A stretch of DNA of 64,000 nt from positions 62,001 to 126,000 of the forward strand of contig NZ_FNYA01000003.1 of the NCBI RefSeq assembly GCF_900108955.1, read 5' to 3'. The translations under genes and the position numbers were made by a program. Of this stretch, positions 1-7,792 are shown piece after piece. The stretch is from Flavobacterium terrigena. GTDB taxonomy: Bacteria > Bacteroidota > Bacteroidia > Flavobacteriales > Flavobacteriaceae. The first letter of the stretch is position 1; each line of letters opens with the position of its first letter. The notes beneath the pieces were generated by a model that was not told the origin of the DNA, ran no database searches, and worked only from the letters and a program-made list of their open reading frames with translations.

Positions 1-828
1 TACCACATTCAACACATAATCATTAGAAGTAATTTCATTCGATTTAAAATGAAAAGAAATATCATTTTGAACATTATCAAATTGGTACGTGAATTTTCCT
101 GGAGTTGTGTTTTCTAAAAAATATTCTTCATTATTGATAATTATCGAAGCATTTTCAGGAATCACAGTTCCAACCGTTTTGACTTCAAGTTTAAACGATT
201 TGTTTTGTTCCACGTTTAAATTATCCGAAATAATCTCAAATTTAAAAGCGGCTGGTTTTTCGAAATTCTTATCGTATTGAACTACTCGTGCAAAACTTTT
301 AGAAATCACATCCGAATTTCCAGAGATAAAAAAGAACAAAATGAACAATAACGGAATTAACGCAAATGGTAAATACTTTTTGTTTTTATTGAAATTAATC
401 GCGTTCGAAAACGGAATTGGTTGTAAACTATTTGCTTTTTGTTCGATAGAAGCTAAAACCAATTCTGTTGGAGTTGCCGTGTTGGCTAATTGTAAAAAAT
501 TTAGCAATTTATCTTTTACTTCATCGAAATGTGTTCCGATAATTTTTGAAGCTTCGGTATAATCTAAACCTTTCTGAATTTTAAATAATTTGAAAAGAGG
601 AAATAGGATGAATTTGGATAGCAAGAAAACTTGCACCGCAATAAACAACCAAAACAAAATAGTTCGTCCTTGAGTGGAAAACCAAAGAAAATATTCAATT
701 AAAAACGTGAAAATAAAATACAACAAACCTATAGCGATAAAAAGAATAATCCCTTTTATCAACTCATTGGTGTAAAACTTCTTGATAAAACCTTCCAGTT
801 TATCGTAAATAAGTGCTTTCTTTTCCAA
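1..828 (-). CDS. DUF4175-like membrane protein (N-terminal part, runs off window)
   Basis: An open frame on the minus strand with no stop from 828 to the window edge gives 276 residues beginning (M)EKKALIYDKLEGFIKKFY. The first codon is TTG at 828-826; the nearest upstream in-frame codon of note is a TGA, so no ATG start exists. Two hydrophobic segments lie near residues 25-45 and 55-75, and a third near residues 150-165, followed by an extracytoplasmic beta-rich stretch. This pattern and the opening residues resemble the large DUF4175 family proteins of Flavobacteria, whose function is unknown. The rest of the protein lies outside the window. Family assignment is from recall of the N-terminus, so moderately sure. 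Confidence 0.6.
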   Translation of the reverse strand, partial: MEKKALIYDKLEGFIKKFYTNELIKGIILFIAIGLLYFIFTFLIEYFLWFSTQGRTILFWLFIAVQVFLLSKFILFPLFKLFKIQKGLDYTEASKIIGTHFDEVKDKLLNFLQLANTATPTELVLASIEQKANSLQPIPFSNAINFNKNKKYLPFALIPLLFILFFFISGNSDVISKSFARVVQYDKNFEKPAAFKFEIISDNLNVEQNKSFKLEVKTVGTVIPENASIIINNEEYFLENTTPGKFTYQFDNVQNDISFHFKSNEITSNDYVLNVV

Positions 829-969
829 AATTGTTAATCAATTGTTTATAACTGATAAAATTACAAAAATTTTAAGCAATTAGTCAAGAGTAAAAAGTTA
901 ATAGTTGTATAATATTGTTAATAATGCAATTAAACAGAAAAAAACTTCCAACTTCTGACTTCTAACTTT

Positions 970-977
970 TATCTTTG
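970..977 (+). promoter_or_regulatory. gltX promoter -7 element (TATCTTTG) with heptad repeats upstream
   Basis: TATCTTTG matches the Bacteroidetes -7 consensus TAnnTTTG and lies 55 bases before the gltX start. No good -33 TTG is seen at the usual distance. Immediately upstream, 944-971 consists of four tandem heptads of the form ACTTnnn. Confidence 0.5.
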
Positions 978-984
978 CCAAACA

Positions 985-1006
985 CTTCGACAAGCTCAGT
1001 GTGACA
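985..1006. repeat. dispersed 22-base repeat, copy 1
   Basis: The sequence is the reverse complement of a TGTCAnnCTGAGC-type repeat also found at 30348-30369 and 50199-50222, with a diverged copy inside rfbD near 51435-51456. Here it lies in the gltX 5' leader between the promoter and the start codon. Confidence 0.6.
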
Positions 1007-1032
1007 AAATGTATAAATAAAATAAATTTTCA

Positions 1033-2535
1033 ATGTCAAAACCAGTTAGAGTAAGATTTGCTCCTAGTCCGACAGGACCATTACATATTGGTGGTGTAAG
1101 AACCGCACTTTTTAATTATTTATTTGCCAAAAAACACGGTGGAACTTTCTATATTAGAATTGAAGATACCGACCAAACCAGATTTGTAGCAGAAGCGGAA
1201 GATTATATTTTTGAAGCTTTAGAATGGTTAGGAATTTCTCCAGATGAAACGATTGGAAAAAATGAAAAATTTGGACCTTATCGTCAATCGGATAGAAAAG
1301 CGATGTACAAACAATATGCGGATGAGTTAATCAATTCTGGTTGGGCGTATTATGCTTTTGATTCTTCTGAAAAGTTGGATGAATTACGTAAACAAGCAGA
1401 AACAAATGGTAAAACATTTATTTACAATCATACCGTAAGAGAAACATTGGATACTTCTTTAAATGTTTCACGTGAAATTGTAGAATCAAGAATTGCGAAT
1501 GGTGAACATTATGTAATTCGTTTTAAAACTCCAGTAAACGAGACATTACATTTACATGATATCATTCGTGGTGATGTAAATTTCGAAACGAGTTTATTAG
1601 ACGATAAAGTTTTATTCAAATCAGACGGAATGCCAACGTATCATTTAGCGAACATTGTGGATGATCATTTAATGGAAACTTCGCACGTGATTAGAGGTGA
1701 AGAATGGTTGCCATCAATGCCATTACACGTAATGTTATACAGAGCATTTGGTTGGGAAGCACCAGAATTTGCACATTTACCATTGATTTTAAAACCTGTT
1801 GGAAACGGGAAATTAAGCAAGCGTGATGGCGATAAATTAGGTTTCCCAGTATTTCCATTACAATGGACAACGGCTGAAGGAACTTCAAAAGGTTACAAAG
1901 AAGCTGGATTTTTCCCAGAAGCGGTAATTAACTTTTTAGCTTTATTAGGTTGGAATGATGGAACAGAACAAGAAATCTTTTCGTTAGCAGAATTGGTTGA
2001 AAAGTTCGATTTAAAACGAATTCATAAAGCAGGAGCGAAGTTTGATCCAGAGAAAAACAAATGGTTCAATCATAAATATTTACAAAAACAAACGGATGCC
2101 ACTTTAGCTGAATTGTTTAAAGCAGAATTGAATACAAAAGGAATTTCAACTTCTCTTGACATTGAAAAAGTAGTTTCATTAGTAAAAGAACGTGCGAATT
2201 TCGTAACAGAACTTTGGGATTTATCAGATTACTTTTTTGAAGCGCCAGCGTCTTATGATGAAAAAGCGGCTAAAAACTGGAAAGACGAAACACCAGAATT
2301 AATGAAGCAAGTTTCAGAAGTTTTAAATGGAATTGAAGATTTCACTTCAGCAAACATTGAAACACTTTTAAAAGAATGGATGACAACAAACGAAATTGGA
2401 ATGGGTAAAGTTATGCAGCCGTTACGATTGAGTCTGGTAGGCGCTTTAAAAGGACCACATTTGTTTGATATAATTGAAATGATTGGTAAAGCAGAAACGA
2501 AGAGTAGAATAGAAAAAGCGATACATACTTTATAA
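1033..2535 (+). CDS. gltX: glutamyl-tRNA synthetase
   Basis: A class I aminoacyl-tRNA synthetase that charges tRNA-Glu with glutamate in the cytoplasm. The 500-residue protein has the HIGH-type signature as HIGG at residues 18-21 within FAPSPTGPLHIGG, and the KMSKS-type loop as KLSKR at 260-264. Length matches bacterial GluRS. Because a separate glnS is present in the same window, this enzyme is expected to be discriminating (tRNA-Glu only), although that follows from context and not from a residue seen here. It is transcribed alone from a TAnnTTTG promoter and ends in a strong hairpin terminator shared with the convergent lipoprotein gene. The ATG at 1033 is directly preceded by an A-rich stretch, which is usual for this phylum. 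Confidence 0.97.
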   Translation: MSKPVRVRFAPSPTGPLHIGGVRTALFNYLFAKKHGGTFYIRIEDTDQTRFVAEAEDYIFEALEWLGISPDETIGKNEKFGPYRQSDRKAMYKQYADELINSGWAYYAFDSSEKLDELRKQAETNGKTFIYNHTVRETLDTSLNVSREIVESRIANGEHYVIRFKTPVNETLHLHDIIRGDVNFETSLLDDKVLFKSDGMPTYHLANIVDDHLMETSHVIRGEEWLPSMPLHVMLYRAFGWEAPEFAHLPLILKPVGNGKLSKRDGDKLGFPVFPLQWTTAEGTSKGYKEAGFFPEAVINFLALLGWNDGTEQEIFSLAELVEKFDLKRIHKAGAKFDPEKNKWFNHKYLQKQTDATLAELFKAELNTKGISTSLDIEKVVSLVKERANFVTELWDLSDYFFEAPASYDEKAAKNWKDETPELMKQVSEVLNGIEDFTSANIETLLKEWMTTNEIGMGKVMQPLRLSLVGALKGPHLFDIIEMIGKAETKSRIEKAIHTL

Positions 2536-2564
2536 AAAAAGCCCTGATAATTCAGGGCTTTTTT
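2536..2564. terminator. bidirectional terminator between gltX and lipoprotein gene
   Basis: A GCCCTGA/TCAGGGC stem (2541-2547 and 2552-2558) with a TAAT loop is flanked by A and T runs on both sides, so it can end both converging transcripts. Confidence 0.85.
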
Positions 2565-2575
2565 GTGTTTATTAT

Positions 2576-3097
2576 TTAAGGAATTAAATAATTTCCATTA
2601 TAATGTCCGGAAATAATTTCTCCATCCGTTCTAGTGAAACTAAATGAAATATCTACTGTTGTAGATGTAATATTGTTAATCGTAAAAGAAATATTTGACG
2701 CTTGTAAACTAATTACATTATCATCTAAAATTGGTGTTCCTGCAGAAGTTACACCACTTACTCTGTTTTTATTAATACTTCCGTTATAATCACCAACATT
2801 TGTAAAAGTCCCTTGTTGAACATTTACAGCAGTATAATCGAAATTAATTGTAGCCATTTGAGTTAAATCAGTTGATCCACTAATTTCAGCATTAGTCTTA
2901 TTGACAAAACTGAAACCTATATCGCTTGGATTACTATCTGAGGTATTTTCATCATTTATATAAACCGTTTTAATTTGATAAAAACTACCATCATAATTAA
3001 AACCATTTTGTTGTGGTGTTTCTATAATTTCTGCTGTATCATCTGAACCACATGAAAATAATAAAAACGAAGCGAGAATAATTGCAATCTTCTTCAT
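2576..3097 (-). CDS. hypothetical lipoprotein
   Basis: A 173-residue protein with a type II signal peptide: a lysine-containing N-terminus, a hydrophobic core and a lipobox LLFSC with Cys16 as the lipidation site. The mature part is rich in Asn, Thr and Ser and alternates hydrophobic residues in a way that suggests a beta-sandwich. No family was recognised. It should be anchored in the outer or inner membrane facing the periplasm or surface. It is followed at 3178 by a separate outer-membrane protein gene on the same strand, with an inverted repeat between them, so the two may or may not share a transcript. Confidence 0.75.
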   Translation of the reverse strand: MKKIAIILASFLLFSCGSDDTAEIIETPQQNGFNYDGSFYQIKTVYINDENTSDSNPSDIGFSFVNKTNAEISGSTDLTQMATINFDYTAVNVQQGTFTNVGDYNGSINKNRVSGVTSAGTPILDDNVISLQASNISFTINNITSTTVDISFSFTRTDGEIISGHYNGNYLIP

Positions 3098-3122
3098 AAT
3101 AAATGAGTTAGGTTTAAACTAA

Positions 3123-3154
3123 GAAAGGATAAATATAAGAATATTTACCCTTTC
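3123..3154 (-). terminator. inverted repeat, possible weak terminator
   Basis: Fourteen-base arms (3123-3136 and 3141-3154) with one mismatch and an AAGA loop lie just after the outer-membrane protein gene on the minus strand. The T run that should follow is poor, so termination is uncertain. Confidence 0.4.
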
Positions 3155-3177
3155 GTTATTGTTTTTTTGTAAGGTTT

Positions 3178-3828
3178 TTACAAATAAAAAGTCAAATGCG
3201 CACTTGCCATTCCGATATTACCTTTGAATTTTTCACCAATATTTGGAACTTGGTCATTATTATTTAGGCTTCCGAAAAAGTTATTCACTCCATATTGGTA
3301 ACCCAAACGTAATCTGACGTTTTTAATTCCAAAATTTACACCTGCATAAATATTCGCATTAATTTTAGAAACATCAGTAATATCTTTTGCTGTTAACAAG
3401 GGTTGATCAACTAAAATATTGTTTTCTTGTTCTTTATCTATTACTAATTTGTCATTGATTTGAATAACGGGACCAAATTCAATATTAAAATGATTTTGAC
3501 TTACGACATAACCTGGCATAATATAAATTTGAACCGCAGATAATTTATAATTCGTATCAACAACAGAAACAACTTTTTTGGTTTGAACAGAGAAATTACT
3601 ATCGGTAAAAAACATACCAAAACTCATTTGCCAATTGTTATAAAAGTTTCCACGAACGTGAAATCCACCTGTCCAACCTTGCTTTGGTGTCACATTAAAA
3701 TTATCAGTGAAAATATTCATTTGGGTTAATCCACCACTAATACCAATTCTATTACTGTCTTTGTGTCCTCTTTGTGCAACTATACCAATTGAAAATAGGG
3801 CACATACTACAATTAAAACTTTTTTCAT
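3178..3828 (-). CDS. outer-membrane beta-barrel protein
   Basis: A 216-residue protein with a signal peptide of about 18 residues (MKKVLIVVCALFSIGIVAQ). The mature chain alternates hydrophobic and polar residues in amphipathic strands rich in Gly, Asn and aromatic residues and ends in LTFYL with a terminal hydrophobic residue, all typical of small 8-10-stranded porin-like barrels (PF13568-like) common in Bacteroidetes. The ligand is unknown. It is divergent from the SPFH gene at 3927, and a TACGTTTG element at 3890-3897 could drive it. Confidence 0.75.
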   Translation of the reverse strand: MKKVLIVVCALFSIGIVAQRGHKDSNRIGISGGLTQMNIFTDNFNVTPKQGWTGGFHVRGNFYNNWQMSFGMFFTDSNFSVQTKKVVSVVDTNYKLSAVQIYIMPGYVVSQNHFNIEFGPVIQINDKLVIDKEQENNILVDQPLLTAKDITDVSKINANIYAGVNFGIKNVRLRLGYQYGVNNFFGSLNNNDQVPNIGEKFKGNIGMASAHLTFYL

Positions 3829-3889
3829 TACTTTAAATTAAAGGGTAAAAGTAGTATAATAATTTAATTATTGTAACTTTTACCAGAAA

Positions 3890-3897
3890 CAAACGTA
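3890..3897 (-). promoter_or_regulatory. possible promoter of the outer-membrane protein gene
   Basis: TACGTTTG on the minus strand fits TAnnTTTG and lies 62 bases before the ATG at 3828. No clear -33 TTG was found at 17-23 bases. Confidence 0.35.
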
Positions 3898-3926
3898 TAA
3901 TTAGTATAACTAAAAAATTATTCACT

Positions 3927-4904
3927 ATGTCACCATTTTTAATCATTGTCCTAGTCTTAGGATTATTTATTTTATTAAGTTCTTTTTTTACTGTAAAACA
4001 ACAAACTGCTGTAGTAATTGAGCGTTTTGGGAAGTTTACAAGCATTAGAAGTTCGGGTTTACAACTAAAAATTCCTGTTATCGACAGAATTGCTGGAAGA
4101 GTAAACTTAAGAATTCAACAATTAGATGTTATTATTGAAACGAAAACAAAAGACAACGTTTTTATTAAAATGAAAGTTTCGGTTCAGTTTAATGTAATTC
4201 AAACTAAAGTGTACGAAGCATTTTACAAATTGGAATATCCGCATGACCAAATTACAGCATATGTATTTGATGTGGTTCGTGCCGAAGTTCCGAAATTAAT
4301 TTTGGATGATGTGTTTTTAAGAAAAGACGATATTGCTATTGCTGTAAAACGTGAATTGAACGAATCGATGACCACTTATGGTTACGATATTATCAATACT
4401 TTGGTGACAGATATTGATCCAGATATTCAAGTGAAAAATGCGATGAACCGTATTAATGCTGCTGATAGAGAAAAAACTGCTGCAGAATTTGAAAGTGAAG
4501 CACAACGTATTAGAATTGTAGCTAAAGCCAAAGCGGAAGCAGAAAGTAAAAAACTACAAGGTCAAGGTATTGCTGATCAAAGACGTGAAATTGCTCGTGG
4601 ATTAGTGGAAAGTGTAGAAGTATTAAATAATGTTGGGATTAATTCTCAAGAAGCTTCGGCATTAATTGTAGTAACTCAACATTATGATACATTACAAGCG
4701 ATTGGAGCTGATACAAATTCTAATTTAATTTTATTGCCAAACTCGCCACAAGCTGGAAGTGATATGTTAAATAATATGGTAGCAAGTTTTACTGCAAGTA
4801 ACCAAATTGGTGAAACCATGAAGAACCAACCAAAACGCGCTAAGAAAAAAGACGATCATACTTCAACGGATTATAATCCAAGTGATACGACTCCAGGAGT
4901 ATAA
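3927..4904 (+). CDS. SPFH/band 7 domain membrane protein (stomatin/QmcA-like)
   Basis: A 325-residue protein with one N-terminal membrane segment (residues 2-22), an SPFH domain at about 22-180 containing the family features VVIERFGKF and the conserved arginine-rich strand, and a charged alpha-helical coiled-coil region (about 170-235, many Glu-Ala-Lys repeats such as AKAKAEAESKKLQGQ). The C-terminus is a short polar tail. Such proteins form ring-shaped oligomers in membrane microdomains and often regulate FtsH-type proteases; the partner here is not known. It is a single-gene unit that ends in a bidirectional hairpin. Confidence 0.9.
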   Translation: MSPFLIIVLVLGLFILLSSFFTVKQQTAVVIERFGKFTSIRSSGLQLKIPVIDRIAGRVNLRIQQLDVIIETKTKDNVFIKMKVSVQFNVIQTKVYEAFYKLEYPHDQITAYVFDVVRAEVPKLILDDVFLRKDDIAIAVKRELNESMTTYGYDIINTLVTDIDPDIQVKNAMNRINAADREKTAAEFESEAQRIRIVAKAKAEAESKKLQGQGIADQRREIARGLVESVEVLNNVGINSQEASALIVVTQHYDTLQAIGADTNSNLILLPNSPQAGSDMLNNMVASFTASNQIGETMKNQPKRAKKKDDHTSTDYNPSDTTPGV

Positions 4905-4923
4905 TTTACAATATATTTTAAAT

Positions 4924-4953
4924 AAAAAAAGAGGCTTAATTGCCTCTTTTTTT
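4924..4953. terminator. bidirectional terminator, SPFH gene and DUF6327 operon
   Basis: GAGGC/GCCTC stem with TTAATT loop, extended on both sides by seven or more A/T pairs, located between two convergent genes. Confidence 0.85.
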
Positions 4954-5190
4954 ATTTAAATACCAATTAAATATATAAGGAATAATCATTTTTAAAATCG
5001 TTCCATAGGTTCCAGAAAACACTTTTTGATATACATTACCAATTAGTGTAACTGATTTAGATGGTAAAATACTTTCTTTTGTTTTATCAATACTTAAAAG
5101 CATTTTCTGATAATAGATTTCTTTTTCTACTTTAAGAATTTCTAAATCACGTTCAATCTCAGCATATGAGGAATATTTTTTCTTCTCCAT
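4936..5190 (-). CDS. DUF6327-like small protein
   Basis: An 84-residue protein with a coiled-coil-like charged N-terminal half (EIERDLEILKVEKEIYYQKM) and a hydrophobic C-terminal segment (about 62-78) ending in a basic tail. It closes a three-gene operon with a holin-like protein and a YtxH protein; the gap to the upstream gene is only 3 bases, so they are surely co-transcribed. In Flavobacteria the three usually travel together, but their role is unknown; an envelope stress function is plausible from YtxH relatives. The stop codon overlaps the terminator arm. Confidence 0.7.
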   Translation of the reverse strand: MEKKKYSSYAEIERDLEILKVEKEIYYQKMLLSIDKTKESILPSKSVTLIGNVYQKVFSGTYGTILKMIIPYIFNWYLNKKRGN

Positions 5191-5193
5191 AAT

Positions 5194-5544
5194 TTAATCG
5201 TTAAAAAATATTTCTGAGAATTTCTCTAAAATGGTTCCTTCCACAATTTTATCTTTTACTAAAAATAAAAGTAAGGCAAAAACCAAATACACACCAGCCA
5301 CACATAAAAAACCTAAAGGATAACTACCCCATAAATTTCCCAAAGTAAAAGCCGCAGCTATAGAAACGAAAAGCAATACTATAGAAAGACAAATGGTAAT
5401 CAAAAAAAACTTTAGCATTAAAGTAGTTGATTTCATCGCCACTTTAAAACCCCAAAGTTTATAGTACGCAATGCTACTTTCTAAATATGCTTTAGAATTC
5501 TCTTGAATTGCTTCAGTGTTTTCTTTTAAATCTTCAAAAGCCAT
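5194..5544 (-). CDS. phage-holin-family-like membrane protein (holin-X / YqjE type)
   Basis: A 116-residue protein with two strong membrane segments (about 43-68 and 76-96) and charged cytoplasmic ends, matching the PF07332-type holin-X family, which in chromosomal contexts is not a phage lysis gene. Its ATG overlaps the stop of the YtxH gene by one base (TAATG), so translation is coupled. Together with YtxH and DUF6327 it forms a small membrane-protein operon. No phage gene is near, so the holin name should not be read literally. Confidence 0.75.
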   Translation of the reverse strand: MAFEDLKENTEAIQENSKAYLESSIAYYKLWGFKVAMKSTTLMLKFFLITICLSIVLLFVSIAAAFTLGNLWGSYPLGFLCVAGVYLVFALLLFLVKDKIVEGTILEKFSEIFFND

Positions 5545-5873
5545 TATTTTTGAAGTTTAGCGTTTTGCTTTTTTAACTCTGCTAATTTTTCTTCCAAAAA
5601 CGAAATCGCTTCTTCAGCTTTATAACTAGAATTAGAAAGTAGATTTTCTACAGTTTCTTTTAATTCATCTTTAGAACCAGAAAGTTTGGCTCTAATATCT
5701 TCTTCGTAATCTGCTAATTTATTATTGACGTCAATTTTCCAATCATCCAAATTGCCTTTTATTTTTTCTCTCGTTTTTGAACCTTTATCTGGAGCAAATA
5801 AAATTCCTATTCCAACTCCAATTGCTGCACCAACTAAAAGTGCTAATGCGTTACTTCCATTTTTGTTTGCCAT
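5544..5873 (-). CDS. YtxH domain protein
   Basis: A 109-residue protein starting MANKNGSNALALLVGAAIGVG, with a glycine-rich membrane segment (residues 8-27), the YtxH signature LFAPDKGSKTREKI right after it, and then a long charged helix with coiled-coil character. The open frame extends upstream to 5945, but the extension is not YtxH-like, and an ATG at 5873 is placed right before the conserved glycine-rich segment with an A-rich leader, so 5873 is chosen. YtxH proteins in Firmicutes belong to general stress regulons. First gene of the operon with the holin-like and DUF6327 genes. Confidence 0.85.
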   Translation of the reverse strand: MANKNGSNALALLVGAAIGVGIGILFAPDKGSKTREKIKGNLDDWKIDVNNKLADYEEDIRAKLSGSKDELKETVENLLSNSSYKAEEAISFLEEKLAELKKQNAKLQK

Positions 5874-5945
5874 AACTTTTTTTTTAATCATTATAAAGTT
5901 ACAAAATTCATTTTGATGTGGTGTTAAATAGTCGTTAAACATCAA

Positions 5946-6204
5946 AATTATGATATTTGTATCTAAATTACATCAAAAATTAAAATAAAGCGATTTAAGA
6001 AAACTTTTTAAATAGAGATGTGAAAACACTTTAAGAAAAAATAATTTTTAAACAGAATTAATTTATGGAGGTTACTTTTTTAAGTTTTTAATTATAAATT
6101 TTTGTTTTTTGATAGATTTATCATATAATAAACATAATTAATTATTTTTATGTTTTTAATTGATAAATACTATTTTTAGATTGTTTTCTACAAAAAATAG
6201 ACAA
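5946..6204. other. AT-rich gap between divergently and co-oriented genes
   Basis: The gap from the YtxH leader to 6292 is very AT-rich with long A and T runs. Apart from the terminator at 6205-6233 no open frame, RNA gene or repeat was seen. Confidence 0.5.
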
Positions 6205-6233
6205 ATAAAAAAACCCACCTAAAAAGATGGGCT
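6205..6233 (-). terminator. terminator of the RCC1-repeat gene
   Basis: CCCACCT (6214-6220) pairs with AGATGGG (6225-6231) with one mismatch; on the minus strand the stem is followed by a run of T, as expected after the gene ending at 6293. Confidence 0.75.
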
Positions 6234-6292
6234 TAAAACCAAACATTAAAAAAGTTTTATAAAATATAGTAGTATTGATTGGTAAACTTAAA

Positions 6293-7684
6293 TTATCTTT
6301 TTATGAATTTGTTTTGGTAATTTTTCCCTTCTGAAGAAATTTGAATAATATATAATCCGCTTTCTAATTGTTGTACATTAATTGAAGAAGTATTTTCTTT
6401 TTGTTCGAAAACTTTCTTTCCTGTTAAATCTATAATTGAAATGAATTCAATTGATAAATTCATGTCGTTTTTTATAGAAATATAATCGTTTGCAGGGTTT
6501 GGATATACAGAAAAAGTAGTTACATCTGAAAAATCTTCCGATGAAAGTGTTACTGGACAAGCAATTGCTGTTGGAGTGTTTTTATGTGTTGTAGTTGCGT
6601 CTCCTAATTGACCATAACTATTATAACCCCAACCATAAAAACTTCCATCAGTTTTAATTGCAACAGATAATTGACCTCTAGAAAAAGTTTCTGACCAGTT
6701 TGTATCAGTACCAATTTGAGTTGGTGAAGTTCTAGTAACAGTAGTTCCGTCACCTACTTGACCATAGTTGTTATTTCCCCAAGACCATAAAGTACCATCG
6801 CTTTTTATAGCTAAACTGTGTGAAGTTGTAGCAGAAACTTTATTCCAATCTGTTCCTGTTCCAATTTGAGTTGGTACATTTTTTAAAGTCGTAGTACCAT
6901 CACCTAATTGCCCTTTATCATTACTTCCCCAAGCCCATAAAGTACCGTCTATTTTTTGTGCAAGAGTATGGTAATTTCCTGTTGAAATTTTTTGCCAATC
7001 GGAAGCTGTTCCAATTTGAGTTAATGCAAGTATTAAAGGATTTACTAAACTGTTGTTTCCACTCAATCCGTTACCCAATTGTCCGTAATCATTATCACCA
7101 CAAGCCCATAAAGTACCATTGTTTTTTAAAGCAATTGTTGCATCAGATCCTGCACAAGCAGCTGACCAGTTCGTATCTGAACCAACTTGACCTGGTGTTG
7201 TTCCATAAACAGTATTAGAAGAAGTACCATTACCCAATTGACCTGTAGAATTGAATCCCCAAACCCATAATGTACCATCAGTTTTAACCGCAACAGTATG
7301 ATTTTTTGAATCTACAGAAAGCCAATTTGTTGCTGTTCCAATTTGAACAGGAGCAGTTCTGTTTGTAGTAGTTCCATCACCAATTCTAGCAAATGTATTT
7401 TCTCCCCAACCCCAAAGTGTACCGTCAGTTTTAATTGCAAAAGAAGTATCATAACTTGCACTTACGTATGCCCAATTTGATCCAGTTCCAACTCTAGTGG
7501 GTGTAGTTTTGTTAGTAGTATTACCTATTCCTAATTGTCCATAAGTATTATTTCCCCAAGCCCATAACGTTCCGTCAGCTTTTAACCCTAATGTATGTGC
7601 GCTTCCTGCAGAAATTTTTTGCCAACATTGCGCATTCATTTGAAATGCAAATAATAAAACTAGTAGAGTAATTGTTTTTTTCAT
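6293..7684 (-). CDS. secreted RCC1-repeat (seven-bladed propeller) protein with T9SS sorting domain
   Basis: A 463-residue protein with an 18-residue signal peptide (cleavage after QMNA), seven RCC1-type repeats of about 50 residues, each carrying a variant of DGTLWAWGxNxxGQLG, and a C-terminal domain (from about 389) starting with the YPNPANDYISI motif and ending in a basic tail (NKFIKR), which is a type A T9SS sorting signal. Seven repeats are the number needed to close one RCC1 beta-propeller. It should be exported to the cell surface or medium; the binding partner is unknown. The fourth repeat has WACG in place of WAWG. A TACATTTG promoter precedes it, and a TPR-LuxR regulator gene lies just upstream on the same strand. 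Confidence 0.9.
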   Translation of the reverse strand: MKKTITLLVLLFAFQMNAQCWQKISAGSAHTLGLKADGTLWAWGNNTYGQLGIGNTTNKTTPTRVGTGSNWAYVSASYDTSFAIKTDGTLWGWGENTFARIGDGTTTNRTAPVQIGTATNWLSVDSKNHTVAVKTDGTLWVWGFNSTGQLGNGTSSNTVYGTTPGQVGSDTNWSAACAGSDATIALKNNGTLWACGDNDYGQLGNGLSGNNSLVNPLILALTQIGTASDWQKISTGNYHTLAQKIDGTLWAWGSNDKGQLGDGTTTLKNVPTQIGTGTDWNKVSATTSHSLAIKSDGTLWSWGNNNYGQVGDGTTVTRTSPTQIGTDTNWSETFSRGQLSVAIKTDGSFYGWGYNSYGQLGDATTTHKNTPTAIACPVTLSSEDFSDVTTFSVYPNPANDYISIKNDMNLSIEFISIIDLTGKKVFEQKENTSSINVQQLESGLYIIQISSEGKNYQNKFIKR

Positions 7685-7716
7685 TCTTGTGTATTTTATT
7701 GTTATGATTTATTTGC

Positions 7717-7724
7717 CAAATGTA
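7717..7724 (-). promoter_or_regulatory. promoter -7 element of the RCC1-repeat gene
   Basis: TACATTTG on the minus strand, 33 bases before the ATG at 7684. It indicates that the gene has its own promoter and is not simply read through from the TPR-LuxR gene ending at 7793. Confidence 0.5.
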
Positions 7725-7792
7725 TTGGTAACAAGACATAAAACATAAAAAAACACTACTCAAAAACTACTCAATCATTAAAAATCAATGAG

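Noticed and set aside
341..562. Plus-strand frame within 1-828
   Set aside because: It is antisense to the DUF4175-like gene, which has continuous coding potential and membrane segments; the plus-strand frame has no family features.
5194..5544. Holin-like gene as a prophage sign
   Set aside because: It lies in a YtxH/DUF6327 envelope operon with no phage genes nearby; chromosomal holin-X proteins are common in this phylum.
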